Assembly: GCF_000384235.1 (NCBI RefSeq)
Contig: NZ_KB913033.1
Span: 1,495,164 to 1,559,163 of the forward strand
Direction of reading: 5' to 3'
DNA length: 64,000 nt
From: Hydrogenovibrio halophilus DSM 15072
GTDB taxonomy: Bacteria > Pseudomonadota > Gammaproteobacteria > Thiomicrospirales > Thiomicrospiraceae
Below the pieces are notes generated by a model that did not search any database, was not told the origin of the DNA, and saw nothing but the letters and a program-made list of their open reading frames with translations. Made by a program: the position numbers and the translations under genes. Positions 43,955-53,101 of the stretch are shown here, in pieces; the stretch's first letter is position 1; the number at the start of each line of letters is the position of its first letter.

Positions 43955-45517
43955 TTAATGGCGGAAATGGCGCATGCCGGTGAACACCATCGCAATCCCA
44001 TGTTCGTTGGCCGCATCGATCACTTCCTGATCGCGCATGGAACCGCCGGGATGAATCACCGCGGTAATGCCGGCTTCGGCGGCCGCGTCAATGCCATCCC
44101 GGAAAGGGAAAAACGCGTCCGAAGCCATGACCGATCCGGGCACTTCCAGTCCTTCGTCGGCGGCTTTGATCCCGGCAATTTTGGCGGAATAGACCCGGCT
44201 CATTTGCCCGGCGCCCACGCCAATGGTCTGGCCGTCTTTGACGTAGACAATGGCGTTGGATTTGACAAATTTGCCCACCTTCCAGGCAAACAGCAGATCG
44301 GCCATTTCCTTGTCGGTCGGAGTCCGTTCGGTGACCACGCTCAGGTCGGCGGCGGTGATCATGCCCAGATCCCGGTCCTGGACCAGCAATCCGCCGGTGA
44401 CCCGTTTGAAGTCGTGTCCCGGCTGGGCTTCCGCCAGTTCGCCACAGGTCAGCAGGCGCACGTTTTTCTTGGCGGCTACGGCCTGTTCGGCTTCGGCGGT
44501 GACCGTGGGGGCGATGATCACTTCCACAAACTGCTGGTCGACAATGGCTTGCGCGGTTTTGCCGTCCAGAGCGCGGTTGAAAGCGATGATGCCGCCAAAG
44601 GCCGAGGTTGGATCGGTTTCGAAAGCGCGCTGATAAGCGTCCTGCAAGTCGGTGCCCATGGCCACGCCACACGGGTTGGCGTGTTTGACGATCACACAGG
44701 CGGTTTCATTAAAGGTCTTGACCAGTTCCAGCGCGGCATCGGTGTCGGCAATGTTATTGAACGACAGTGCCTTGCCCTGAAGCTGTCTGGCCGTGGACAC
44801 ACTGGCTTCGGTCGCATTGCGCTCGGTGTAAAACGCGGCTTTCTGGTGCGGGTTTTCGCCATAGCGCATGCTTTGTTTTTTCACAAACTGGGTGTTGTAG
44901 GTGCGCGGGAAGGTGTCGCTGGCGTCTTCGCTGAAGCGCTGGCCGAAATAATTGGCAATCGCGCCGTCATAGCGGGCGGTCAGTTCAAAGGTTTTGATCG
45001 ACAGATCAAAACGGGTGGCATCGGACAGCGCCCCCTGACTGGCTTGCATTTCCTTGAGCACACGCACATAGTCGTCCGGGTCGGTCACCACGGCCACATC
45101 GGCGTGGTTTTTGGCCGCGGAGCGCAGCATGGTGGGACCGCCAATGTCGATGTTTTCGATCGCGTCTTCCAGCGTGCAATCGGGGTTGGCCACCGTGGCT
45201 TCAAACGGGTAGAGATTGACCACGACCATGTCGATCGGATCAATGCCGTGTTCGGCCATGACCGCGTCGTCGGTACCGCGGCGTCCCAGCAGGCCGCCGT
45301 GAATTTTCGGGTGCAGGGTTTTGACCCGTCCGGCCATCATTTCCGGAAAACCGGTGTGTTCCGACACTTCGGTCACATCCAGCCCGGCCTGCGTCAGCGC
45401 TTTGTAAGTGCCGCCCGTGGACAACAGGGCCACGTCCATCTCGGCCAGGGATTTGGCAAAATCGACAATGCCGGATTTATCGGAAACACTGAGCAGTGCG
45501 CGACGAACGGGTTTCAT
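43955..45517 (-). CDS. purH: Bifunctional AICAR formyltransferase / IMP cyclohydrolase
   Basis: This 520-residue protein begins [20 protein letters not shown] (IMP cyclohydrolase domain, 1-195) and continues with the formyltransferase domain (about 200-520), including [11 protein letters not shown] with the catalytic Lys-His pair. It performs the last two steps of IMP synthesis. It lies 21 bp after fis in the same direction. Confidence 0.98.
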   Translation of the reverse strand: MKPVRRALLSVSDKSGIVDFAKSLAEMDVALLSTGGTYKALTQAGLDVTEVSEHTGFPEMMAGRVKTLHPKIHGGLLGRRGTDDAVMAEHGIDPIDMVVVNLYPFEATVANPDCTLEDAIENIDIGGPTMLRSAAKNHADVAVVTDPDDYVRVLKEMQASQGALSDATRFDLSIKTFELTARYDGAIANYFGQRFSEDASDTFPRTYNTQFVKKQSMRYGENPHQKAAFYTERNATEASVSTARQLQGKALSFNNIADTDAALELVKTFNETACVIVKHANPCGVAMGTDLQDAYQRAFETDPTSAFGGIIAFNRALDGKTAQAIVDQQFVEVIIAPTVTAEAEQAVAAKKNVRLLTCGELAEAQPGHDFKRVTGGLLVQDRDLGMITAADLSVVTERTPTDKEMADLLFAWKVGKFVKSNAIVYVKDGQTIGVGAGQMSRVYSAKIAGIKAADEGLEVPGSVMASDAFFPFRDGIDAAAEAGITAVIHPGGSMRDQEVIDAANEHGIAMVFTGMRHFRH

Positions 45518-45538
45518 AAAGCTTCTCCAAAAGGTGGT

Positions 45539-45847
45539 TTAAGACGGTTGGGTAATCTGGTAATGCTGCATTTTCTTGCGCAGGGTGTTGCGGTTGATGC
45601 CCAGGATGGCGGCGGCGCGGCTTTGATTGAATTCGGTTCGCGCCAGCACATACTCCAGCAGAGGCTTTTCCACTTGGCTGATCACCATCTGGTAGACATC
45701 GGTCGGGGTTTCCTGCTCCAGTGTCTGAAAGTAGTGCGCCAGTGTCTGGGTGACGTGCTCGTTCAAAGGCGCCGGTGTCTGCTGGGCCTGATTGGGCGAG
45801 TCGGTGACAGGCATGTCCGTCATTTGGGTGTTGTGTGAATGGTTCAT
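45539..45847 (-). CDS. fis: Fis family nucleoid protein
   Basis: The C-terminal helix-turn-helix (SRAAAILGINRNTLRKKMQHY) is fully conserved in this 102-residue protein. The first 30 residues form a Thr/Pro/Gln-rich tail unlike the E. coli protein. It overlaps dusB by ATGA, the usual dusB-fis coupling in Gammaproteobacteria. Fis bends DNA and regulates growth-linked genes. Confidence 0.95.
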   Translation of the reverse strand: MNHSHNTQMTDMPVTDSPNQAQQTPAPLNEHVTQTLAHYFQTLEQETPTDVYQMVISQVEKPLLEYVLARTEFNQSRAAAILGINRNTLRKKMQHYQITQPS

Positions 45848-46800
45848 GTCAAAAAACGGTCGATCAGTTCCAGTTGCTGGTCCGTCTGGTCCAGTCGGTT
45901 AAAGGCTTGCCGCAATTGGGTGCCCCGGGGCAGATGCCGGCTGTACCAGCCAATGTGTTTGCGCGCGATTCTGGCCGCCTGAAGCTCGCCGTAAAGCGGG
46001 ATCAGGGCCTGAATGTGGCGACGCATGACCTGGCGAAACGTCTCGGTCCCGGGTGGGGGCAGGGTTTCACCGGTGTTCAGAAAGTGTCGGATTTCCCGGA
46101 AAATCCAGGGGTATCCCTGGGCCGCCCGGCCAATCAACAGGCCATCGGCGTCGGTGTATTTTAATACATCCTGCGCCTGTTTTGGGGTGCAAATATCGCC
46201 GTTGGCCATCACTGGCAAAGTGATCGCCTGTTTGACCTGACGGATGGTGTCGTATTCGGCCTGTCCCTGAAATCGGTCGGCCCGGGTGCGGCCATGAACG
46301 GCCACGGCCTGAAGACCGCAGGCTTCCGCCAGTTGGGCGATTTCGACGGCATTGCGCTGATCGGTCCGGACGCCGGTGCGCAGTTTGACCGTCACCGGCA
46401 CCGAAACGGCGGCCACCAGCGCATCGAAAATGGCGGCCACGCGTCCGGGGTCGGCCATCAAAGCCGAGCCGGCGGCGACGGCACAGACCTTTTTCGCGGG
46501 GCAGCCCATGTTCAGGTCAATGACTTGCGCCCCGCGGGCCACCTGGAAACGGGCGGCCCGGGCCAGGTCTTCCGGCTCGGTGCCCAGTAGCTGGACGATG
46601 CGCGGCTCGGTTTCATCGGCCTGAGCATGACGGGTCTGGGATTTGCGTGAGGCTTCCAGACCGGGTTTGGACGCGACCATCTCCGACACTGTGTAGTCGG
46701 CGCCTTCCGATCGGCACAGATCGCGCATGGCCCGATCGGTCACCCCGGCCATGGGGGCCAGGGCCAGAATGGGGCCGGTTTGGGCAAAAGGCCAGCTCAT
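45844..46800 (-). CDS. dusB: tRNA-dihydrouridine synthase B
   Basis: This 318-residue FMN enzyme reduces uridine in the tRNA D-loop. It has ALAPMAGVTDRAMRDLC, the catalytic cysteine in NMGCPAKKVC, and VHGRTRADRFQG. It overlaps prmA upstream and fis downstream by four bases each, so all three are translationally coupled. Confidence 0.97.
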   Translation of the reverse strand: MSWPFAQTGPILALAPMAGVTDRAMRDLCRSEGADYTVSEMVASKPGLEASRKSQTRHAQADETEPRIVQLLGTEPEDLARAARFQVARGAQVIDLNMGCPAKKVCAVAAGSALMADPGRVAAIFDALVAAVSVPVTVKLRTGVRTDQRNAVEIAQLAEACGLQAVAVHGRTRADRFQGQAEYDTIRQVKQAITLPVMANGDICTPKQAQDVLKYTDADGLLIGRAAQGYPWIFREIRHFLNTGETLPPPGTETFRQVMRRHIQALIPLYGELQAARIARKHIGWYSRHLPRGTQLRQAFNRLDQTDQQLELIDRFLT

Positions 46801-47699
46801 GCCGGGGCAAGCAGTGTCAGTTGCGACCAGTCCTCAAGGCTGCGATGTTCGCGGCAGACAAAGCCCTGCTGTGCATAGTGCGCAATCAGGTCATCGGCCT
46901 GAGTGGTCAACAGGCCGGAAAGCACCAGAGTGGCTCCCGGTTGGAGCAAGGCGCGGAAATTGGGCAGCAGGCTTTTTAGCGGGCCGGCGAGGATGTTGGC
47001 GATCACCAGATCGGCGCGAGCCGGTTGGCGGGCTTCGAAATCGGCCACCAGATCAAATGCGATGTCGGCCTGATTGCGCTCGGCATTGTCGCGACTGGCG
47101 CGAATGGCCTGGGGATCAATGTCGGTACCGGAAACCTGTTTGGCCCCCAGTTTTTTGGCGGCCAATGCCAGCACGCCCGAGCCACAGCCGTAGTCGATCA
47201 CGGTCAGGTTTTGGGGTGGCTGGGCGTCCAGCCACTGCAGACACAGCGCGGTGGTCGGATGGGTGCCGGTGCCAAACGCCATGCCCGGATCCAGCATCAA
47301 GTTCACCGCGTCGGGCTGGGGTGGCTGGTGCCAGCTGGGCACGATCCACAGACGCTCACCGAAACGCATGGGTTCAAACGCGTCCATCCAGGCCCGAACC
47401 CAGTCCTTGTCTTCCAGAGGTTCAATCGAAAACCCGTTTTTGACCAGGCCTGGTGATTCCGGCAGGGCCGGATCGGCCAGAACCTGATCCAGAATCGCCT
47501 CTGGGATCACATCGGCGTCAAACAAGGCGACCACTTCGGTATTGGCCCAAATGGGTGTGGTACCGAGTTCGGGTTCGAAAATGGGCTGGTCGGCGGCATC
47601 GGCAAAGGTAACCGAGGCCGCACCCGCTTCGGAAAAGGCGTCGGACAGGGGTTCGGCCAGGCTCTCTTGAACCGTGGTTTTGATCTGAATCCAGGCCAT
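46797..47699 (-). CDS. prmA: Ribosomal protein L11 methyltransferase
   Basis: This 300-residue SAM-dependent enzyme has an N-terminal L11-binding domain and a methyltransferase domain with DPGMAFGTGTHPTT, VIDYGCGSGVLALAA and ANILAGPL. Its start codon is one base after the accC stop. SPGLVKNG near residue 85 is encoded by a copy of the iterated palindrome. Confidence 0.97.
   Translation of the reverse strand: MAWIQIKTTVQESLAEPLSDAFSEAGAASVTFADAADQPIFEPELGTTPIWANTEVVALFDADVIPEAILDQVLADPALPESPGLVKNGFSIEPLEDKDWVRAWMDAFEPMRFGERLWIVPSWHQPPQPDAVNLMLDPGMAFGTGTHPTTALCLQWLDAQPPQNLTVIDYGCGSGVLALAAKKLGAKQVSGTDIDPQAIRASRDNAERNQADIAFDLVADFEARQPARADLVIANILAGPLKSLLPNFRALLQPGATLVLSGLLTTQADDLIAHYAQQGFVCREHRSLEDWSQLTLLAPA
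47443..47454. repeat. ACCAGGCCTGGT palindrome
   Basis: A copy inside prmA, read on the minus strand as PGLVK. Confidence 0.9.
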
Positions 47700-47700
47700 G

Positions 47701-49050
47701 TCAGATCAGGTGTTCCAGCCGGTGCTCCAGATAATGGATATTGGGGCCGCCTTCGCGGAAACCGAGATCGCTCATGATTTCTTCCTGCATGGCGACATTG
47801 GTGTCAATGCCTTGAATGATCAATTCGTGCAGGGCGGTTTCCATGCGGGCAATCGCCGATTCACGCGTGGCCCCAGTGCAGATCAGCTTGCCGATCATGG
47901 AGTCGTAATAGGGCGGCACGGTATAGCCGGTGTAAATGTGTGAATCCCAGCGCACGCCGGGGCCGCCGGGCAGGTGCAGACGCTCGATTTTGCCGGGCGA
48001 AGGCACAAAGTTTTTGGACGGGTTTTCGGCGTTGATGCGGCATTCGATCGCATGGCCCTGGATTTTGACGTCTTCCTGCTTGATGCTCAGAGGATGGCCG
48101 GTGGCGATTTCAATTTGCGCCGCGACCAGATCGATGCCGGTGACCTGTTCGGTGACCGGATGCTCTACCTGCAGGCGGGTGTTCATTTCGATGAAATAAA
48201 ATTCGCCGTTCTCATACAGGAATTCAAAGGTGCCGGCCCCACGGTAATTGATTTCCAGACAGGCATTGACGCAGGCCTGGCCGATGCGATCACGCTCTTC
48301 CTGGGTGATGCCGGGCGCAGGCGCTTCTTCAATCACTTTCTGGTGGCGGCGCTGCATCGAGCAGTCGCGTTCACCCAGATGAATGGCGTTGCCCTGACCG
48401 TCTGAGAGCACTTGTACCTCGACGTGACGCGGGGTTTCCAGGAATTTTTCCATGTAGACTTCCGGGTTGCCGAAAAAATTGCCGGCTTCGGATTTGGTCA
48501 GTTGGATCGATTTGATCAGGTTGGATTCGGTGTGGACCACGCGCATGCCGCGTCCGCCACCGCCACCGGAGGCTTTGATGATGATCGGATAGCCGATTTC
48601 ACGCGCCATCCGTTTGTTTTCCTCTTCGTCCTCGCCCAGGGGGCCGCCGGAACCCGGCACGGTGGGCACGCCCGCCGCTTTCATAGCGCGGATGGCCGAG
48701 ACCTTGTCGCCCATAATGCGGATGGTTTCGGCTTTGGGGCCCATAAAAATGAAGCCGCTTTCTTCCACGCGCTCGGCAAAGTCGGCGTTCTCGGACAAAA
48801 AGCCGTATCCCGGATGAATGGCTTCGGCGTCGGTGATTTCGGCCGCCGAAATGATGCTCGGAATGTGCAGGTAACTCTCGCTGGAAGAGGCCGGGCCAAT
48901 GCAGACGGACTCATCGGCCAGCAGGACGTGTTTGAGGTTGGCATCGGCGGCGGAATGCACGGCCACGGTTTTGATGCCCTGTTCCCGGCAGGCGCGCAGA
49001 ATTCTTAGCGCGATTTCGCCGCGGTTGGCAATAAGGATTTTTTCAATCAT
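47701..49050 (-). CDS. accC: Acetyl-CoA carboxylase, biotin carboxylase subunit
   Basis: This 449-residue ATP-grasp enzyme starts [20 protein letters not shown]; a start 12 bp upstream is less likely. The glycine-rich ATP loop [12 protein letters not shown] and the [14 protein letters not shown] motif are intact. It carboxylates biotin on AccB for fatty-acid synthesis and follows accB by 72 bp. Confidence 0.98.
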   Translation of the reverse strand: MIEKILIANRGEIALRILRACREQGIKTVAVHSAADANLKHVLLADESVCIGPASSSESYLHIPSIISAAEITDAEAIHPGYGFLSENADFAERVEESGFIFMGPKAETIRIMGDKVSAIRAMKAAGVPTVPGSGGPLGEDEEENKRMAREIGYPIIIKASGGGGGRGMRVVHTESNLIKSIQLTKSEAGNFFGNPEVYMEKFLETPRHVEVQVLSDGQGNAIHLGERDCSMQRRHQKVIEEAPAPGITQEERDRIGQACVNACLEINYRGAGTFEFLYENGEFYFIEMNTRLQVEHPVTEQVTGIDLVAAQIEIATGHPLSIKQEDVKIQGHAIECRINAENPSKNFVPSPGKIERLHLPGGPGVRWDSHIYTGYTVPPYYDSMIGKLICTGATRESAIARMETALHELIIQGIDTNVAMQEEIMSDLGFREGGPNIHYLEHRLEHLI

Positions 49051-49122
49051 GGGTTGTCTCATGTGTGACTGGCTGTTGGCAGAAAATCGGTTTCGCCCCT
49101 TTGGGGGCGGGCTTGTTCCGGT

Positions 49123-49593
49123 TTATTCAATGATAAACAGAGTCTGGCCGTACTCGACCGGTTCGGCGTTCTGTGCCAGAATTTTCTTGACGGTGCCGGA
49201 CACTTCCGCTTCGATCGGGTTCATGATTTTCATCGCTTCGATGATGCACAGCGTGTCGCCTGGGTTGACCTTGTCGCCGACCTGTACGAACGGCGCCGCG
49301 TCCGGCGAAGAGGCTTCGTAAAAGGTTCCGACCATCGGTGAAGGGATTTTTTGACCGCTGGGTTCGGCGTCGGCCTGAGGCGCGCTCTGTTCCGGTGCGG
49401 CCTGAGGCGCTGGTTCGGCATTCTGGGCGGGCATGGTGTTGACCGGCGCGGCCATGTGTTGTGGGGCCTGCATCATCACCGGCTCTTTGGAGCGGGTGAT
49501 GCGAATATTATGCTCGCCTTCCTTGATTTCGATTTCGGCAATGTCGGAGTGTTCCACGATTTCGATCAGTTTGCGAATTGAGCGAATGTCCAT
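49123..49593 (-). CDS. accB: Acetyl-CoA carboxylase, biotin carboxyl carrier protein
   Basis: This 156-residue protein has an N-terminal dimer region, an Ala/Pro/Gln linker and the biotinyl domain with the lysine of EAMKIMN near residue 121. It carries the carboxyl group between AccC and the transferase. Confidence 0.98.
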   Translation of the reverse strand: MDIRSIRKLIEIVEHSDIAEIEIKEGEHNIRITRSKEPVMMQAPQHMAAPVNTMPAQNAEPAPQAAPEQSAPQADAEPSGQKIPSPMVGTFYEASSPDAAPFVQVGDKVNPGDTLCIIEAMKIMNPIEAEVSGTVKKILAQNAEPVEYGQTLFIIE

Positions 49594-49626
49594 AATAAAA
49601 AAGTCCTTTGCGGGTGAAATATACGT

Positions 49627-50061
49627 CTATTTGAGTTTTTCGACAGCGGCGGTCAGGGCCAGCTGATAGCCGATGGTACCCAGCCCGGCAATGACGCCTT
49701 CGGCCAGGTCGGAAAAATACGAGTGGGCGCGAAAAGGTTCACGCCGATGAATATTGGATAAATGCACTTCGATAAACGGGATTTTGACCGTGGCCAGCGC
49801 ATCGCGAATGGCCACGCTGGTGTGGGTGAAGGCCGCCGGATTGATGATGATAAAGGCCGCCTCGTCCATGGCATCGTGAATGCGTTCGATGATCTCGGTT
49901 TCGCTGTTGCTCTGAAAATGCAGCAAGCGTACTTCGTAGTCGTCGGCCAGTGCTTCAAGGTCTTCAATCACATTGGCCAGTGTCTGGCGCCCGTAAATTT
50001 CGGGTTCACGTTTGCCCAGCATGTTCAGGTTGGGACCGTTGATGACCAGAATGTTTGCCAT
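49627..50061 (-). CDS. aroQ: Type II 3-dehydroquinate dehydratase
   Basis: This 144-residue shikimate-pathway enzyme has [17 protein letters not shown] (catalytic Tyr and Arg), [17 protein letters not shown] and [10 protein letters not shown] with the active-site His. It heads the aroQ-accB-accC-prmA-dusB-fis-purHD run, an arrangement common in Gammaproteobacteria. Confidence 0.98.
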   Translation of the reverse strand: MANILVINGPNLNMLGKREPEIYGRQTLANVIEDLEALADDYEVRLLHFQSNSETEIIERIHDAMDEAAFIIINPAAFTHTSVAIRDALATVKIPFIEVHLSNIHRREPFRAHSYFSDLAEGVIAGLGTIGYQLALTAAVEKLK

Positions 50062-50211
50062 GACGTACCGCCTTCACCCATTGCGTGAAAATAATGAAAA
50101 TTATACCCGATTAGAACCGGCTTGAATACGCAGGCAAAACAAAAACATTCACGAATTGTTATGAACGGTCCTGAAAAGCTGTGTTTCGTAAATACTTCGG
50201 AGAGTAAGCTT

Positions 50212-52947
50212 TTAAACTTGGCCTGCCTGCTGGGTTTGCAGAAGATAGTGGTCAAAGGCTTTTCTGTCCAGAGGGCGGGAGAAATAATAGCCCTGATAAT
50301 GGAAGCAGCCCAGCCGGATCAGTTTGTCTTTCTGGGCTTCGGTTTCGACCCCTTCGGCCAGCACTTCCAGCTTGAGCGCACGGCCCATGGCAATAATGGT
50401 TTCCGTCAGCACCTTGTCATTCTGGTTGCTTTCCAGGTCGGTGATAAAGCTTTTGTCGATTTTGACCTGACTGATCGGCAGCTGCTTGATGCTGGACAGA
50501 GAGGAATAGCCGGTACCGAAATCGTCCATGGAAAAGATGATCCCCGCTTCGCGCAAGGCCTGCATTTTTTCCAGAGTGTCCAGCATGTTGTCCAGCGCGA
50601 CCGATTCGGTGATTTCCAGTTTCAGGCGTTCAGGCGGAATCTGATAATGGTGCACAATGTCGAGCACTTCGCGCACAAAATTCTGCTGGCGGATCTGACG
50701 GCCGCTGACATTGACCGACAAAGTGAGGTGACTCAGAACCGGGGTTTTCTGCCAGGCACAAAGCATTTCGCAGGCCTGTTGCAATACCCAGTGCCCAATC
50801 TGGATGATCAGATGGCTTTCTTCGGCCAAGGGGATGAAGTCAACCGGGGACACCATGCCTCTCTGCGGATGCTGCCAGCGTATCAATGCCTCGGCACCCA
50901 GCAAATGGCCCTGTTGGTCCACCTGAGGCTGAAAATGCAGTTGCAGTTCGTCTTTTTCCAGCGCCCGCCGCAGGTCCTTTTCCAATAGCAGGCGGTCTTC
51001 CAGCTCTTTCTGCATGGTGGGATTGAACAGTCGAATGGTATTGCGCCCGGCATTTTTGGCCTGGTACATGGCGTTATCGGCCTGCTTGAGCAGTTCGTCC
51101 AGATCGTTCAACCCATCACGGAACAGAGCGATGCCGATACTGGGGCTGTTGTAATGCTCGATGGTGTCCAGATGATAGGGTTGGGTCAGGGAGTCACGGA
51201 TCTTTTCGGCAATCTTTTCGGCGTCTCGGGCGGCCAGGCGTTCGTCATTGCTCATGGCTTCGCAGATCACCACAAATTCATCCCCTCCCAGGCGCACGAT
51301 GGTGTCGGCGTCCCGTGACACGTCCTTCAGCCGTTCCGACACCTCGATCAACAACTGGTCGCCGACATCGTGCCCACGGGTGTCGTTGAGGTGCTTGAAA
51401 TTGTCCAGATCAATAAACAGCACGGCCCCATAGGTGTGGTGGCGTTCGCTCATGGCGATCGCGTGTTCCAGGCGTTCAATCATCAAGCGCCGATTCGGCA
51501 GGCCGGTCAGTGGGTCATAAAAGGCGAGTTTGCGAATTTGTTCTTCATCTTCCTTGCGTTGGGTGATGTCGACAAAGGCGCCGATGTAATGCGAGATTTT
51601 GCCTCGGTCATTATAGACGGCGGTGATGGTCAGGTATTCGGCATAGACCTCGCCGTTCTTGCGTCGGTTCCAGATCTCGCCCTGCCAGCGGCCCTGTTTT
51701 TTCAGATCGCGCCACATGGTTTCGTAAAATTTTGAGCTCTGCTGACCGGAGCTGAGCACCGCCGGGGTTTTGCCGATGACTTCATGCGGCGCATAGCCGG
51801 TCAGGCGGGTGAAAGAGTGATTGACCTTGAGAATGTGGCCGTCGGGATCGGTGATCACGATGCCTTCCTGCACATTGAACGCGGTGGCGGCAATTTTGAG
51901 TTCCTGACGGTTTTGGTTGATCAGGTGTATGGCCGCGCCGAGCAACACTACCAGCAGAGTGATGAAAATCAGGCTGGCGCTTAAGCGGTCGTCCAGCTGA
52001 CCAAGGAAGGGTGCTTCGGCCAACGCTATCATATAAGCCGCAGGTTTGTTTTCCAGGTCGCGAATGCTTAAAAAACTGGCCAGGTACGGTTGGCCGTTTA
52101 ACTTGTAACCGATGGCAAAGGAGTCTCCCTGACGCATGTTTTTGGTCACGACCGGCATCTGGCTCAGAATCTGGCCGCTTCGGTCGGAAAAACTGGAGGC
52201 TCTCGGCGGTGAGTTTGGCAGGTCCTTGCTGGTGTCGGTTTCAATCCAGTCCGGGTTGAAGCGGCTCTGGGTGTAATAGTTTTTGAAATGCTGAAACAGG
52301 GCATGTTTTACCCGCGGGTGCAGGATCAGGCTGTATTCCCGGCTGGAATCGATAAAGGCCATGTCTTGGCGCAGGGCTTCAAAGGCGTGACTGAACTCAA
52401 CGGCACCCAGGTGCTCGCCCTCGTCAATGATCGGAAACACATTGCGAAAACCGGGCAATACCCGGCCCAGACCGAAACCGGAAACCGGTTTGAGCGTTTC
52501 ATTGGCAATGCGAAAGGAATCGCGCAGACCGGACAGGTCATCGCCATAAAAATCCGGTCGATGCATGCGCAGCAGGCTGGTATTGTCCGGCAGGGTAAAC
52601 TGAAACTGATAGATGTCGGACGCCTTGAGCTGAGCGTAAACCGGATTCATTTTGCGCTCAAGCCGCTTGCGCGCCTGATTGCGTTTGGCCGGGTCCTGGG
52701 CCTGGTGCAACAGGGCCAGCACATCCGGCTGCATGATGTAGGTGTTCAGAAATGCGCGCTTGCTTTTTTTCTGCAAATGCTGGACCGAGCGCCAGGCCAG
52801 CGTCAGGTCGGAGAGTTTTTTGTCAATGTATTGCTGTTTCTGTTGGTCGCTCTGGTGATTGAGAAAGCTCATGCCCCCCAGCCACACGGAAACCAAAAGC
52901 AGAAACAGCCACAGAAAGTTGAATTGGGCAGTGGTCAGCCAGCGCAT
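50212..52947 (-). CDS. Membrane sensor with PAS-GGDEF-EAL (c-di-GMP turnover)
   Basis: This 911-residue protein has an N-terminal helix (8-28), a periplasmic sensor of about 280 residues, a second helix near 325-345, a PAS domain (about 355-470), GGDEF (about 480-640) and EAL (about 655-905). The cyclase motif is GGDEF with an intact inhibitory site (RDAD five residues earlier). The EAL domain keeps EAL, NVSGRQ, ITES, DDFGTGYSS, KIDKSF and EGVET, so it is probably an active phosphodiesterase. The periplasmic part resembles double-Cache-type ligand sensors. Confidence 0.93.
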   Translation of the reverse strand: MRWLTTAQFNFLWLFLLLVSVWLGGMSFLNHQSDQQKQQYIDKKLSDLTLAWRSVQHLQKKSKRAFLNTYIMQPDVLALLHQAQDPAKRNQARKRLERKMNPVYAQLKASDIYQFQFTLPDNTSLLRMHRPDFYGDDLSGLRDSFRIANETLKPVSGFGLGRVLPGFRNVFPIIDEGEHLGAVEFSHAFEALRQDMAFIDSSREYSLILHPRVKHALFQHFKNYYTQSRFNPDWIETDTSKDLPNSPPRASSFSDRSGQILSQMPVVTKNMRQGDSFAIGYKLNGQPYLASFLSIRDLENKPAAYMIALAEAPFLGQLDDRLSASLIFITLLVVLLGAAIHLINQNRQELKIAATAFNVQEGIVITDPDGHILKVNHSFTRLTGYAPHEVIGKTPAVLSSGQQSSKFYETMWRDLKKQGRWQGEIWNRRKNGEVYAEYLTITAVYNDRGKISHYIGAFVDITQRKEDEEQIRKLAFYDPLTGLPNRRLMIERLEHAIAMSERHHTYGAVLFIDLDNFKHLNDTRGHDVGDQLLIEVSERLKDVSRDADTIVRLGGDEFVVICEAMSNDERLAARDAEKIAEKIRDSLTQPYHLDTIEHYNSPSIGIALFRDGLNDLDELLKQADNAMYQAKNAGRNTIRLFNPTMQKELEDRLLLEKDLRRALEKDELQLHFQPQVDQQGHLLGAEALIRWQHPQRGMVSPVDFIPLAEESHLIIQIGHWVLQQACEMLCAWQKTPVLSHLTLSVNVSGRQIRQQNFVREVLDIVHHYQIPPERLKLEITESVALDNMLDTLEKMQALREAGIIFSMDDFGTGYSSLSSIKQLPISQVKIDKSFITDLESNQNDKVLTETIIAMGRALKLEVLAEGVETEAQKDKLIRLGCFHYQGYYFSRPLDRKAFDHYLLQTQQAGQV

Positions 52948-53101
52948 AAAAAACCGCCCTTGTGAAACCGGATAAGCATTCCGGCATTATAACGCATGCC
53001 GGGCTTGAGAATGGAAATGTGTCTTGCTCGTATTTGTTCGTAGAGATTGGCCCGTTGAGGCCGCATTCAGCGACCGCAATCAAAAGACTGTCGGGAAAGG
53101 G

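Noticed and set aside
43883-45838. 651-residue open frame opposite purH and fis
   Set aside because: It is an antisense shadow of purH with biased codons; purH and fis are unambiguous.
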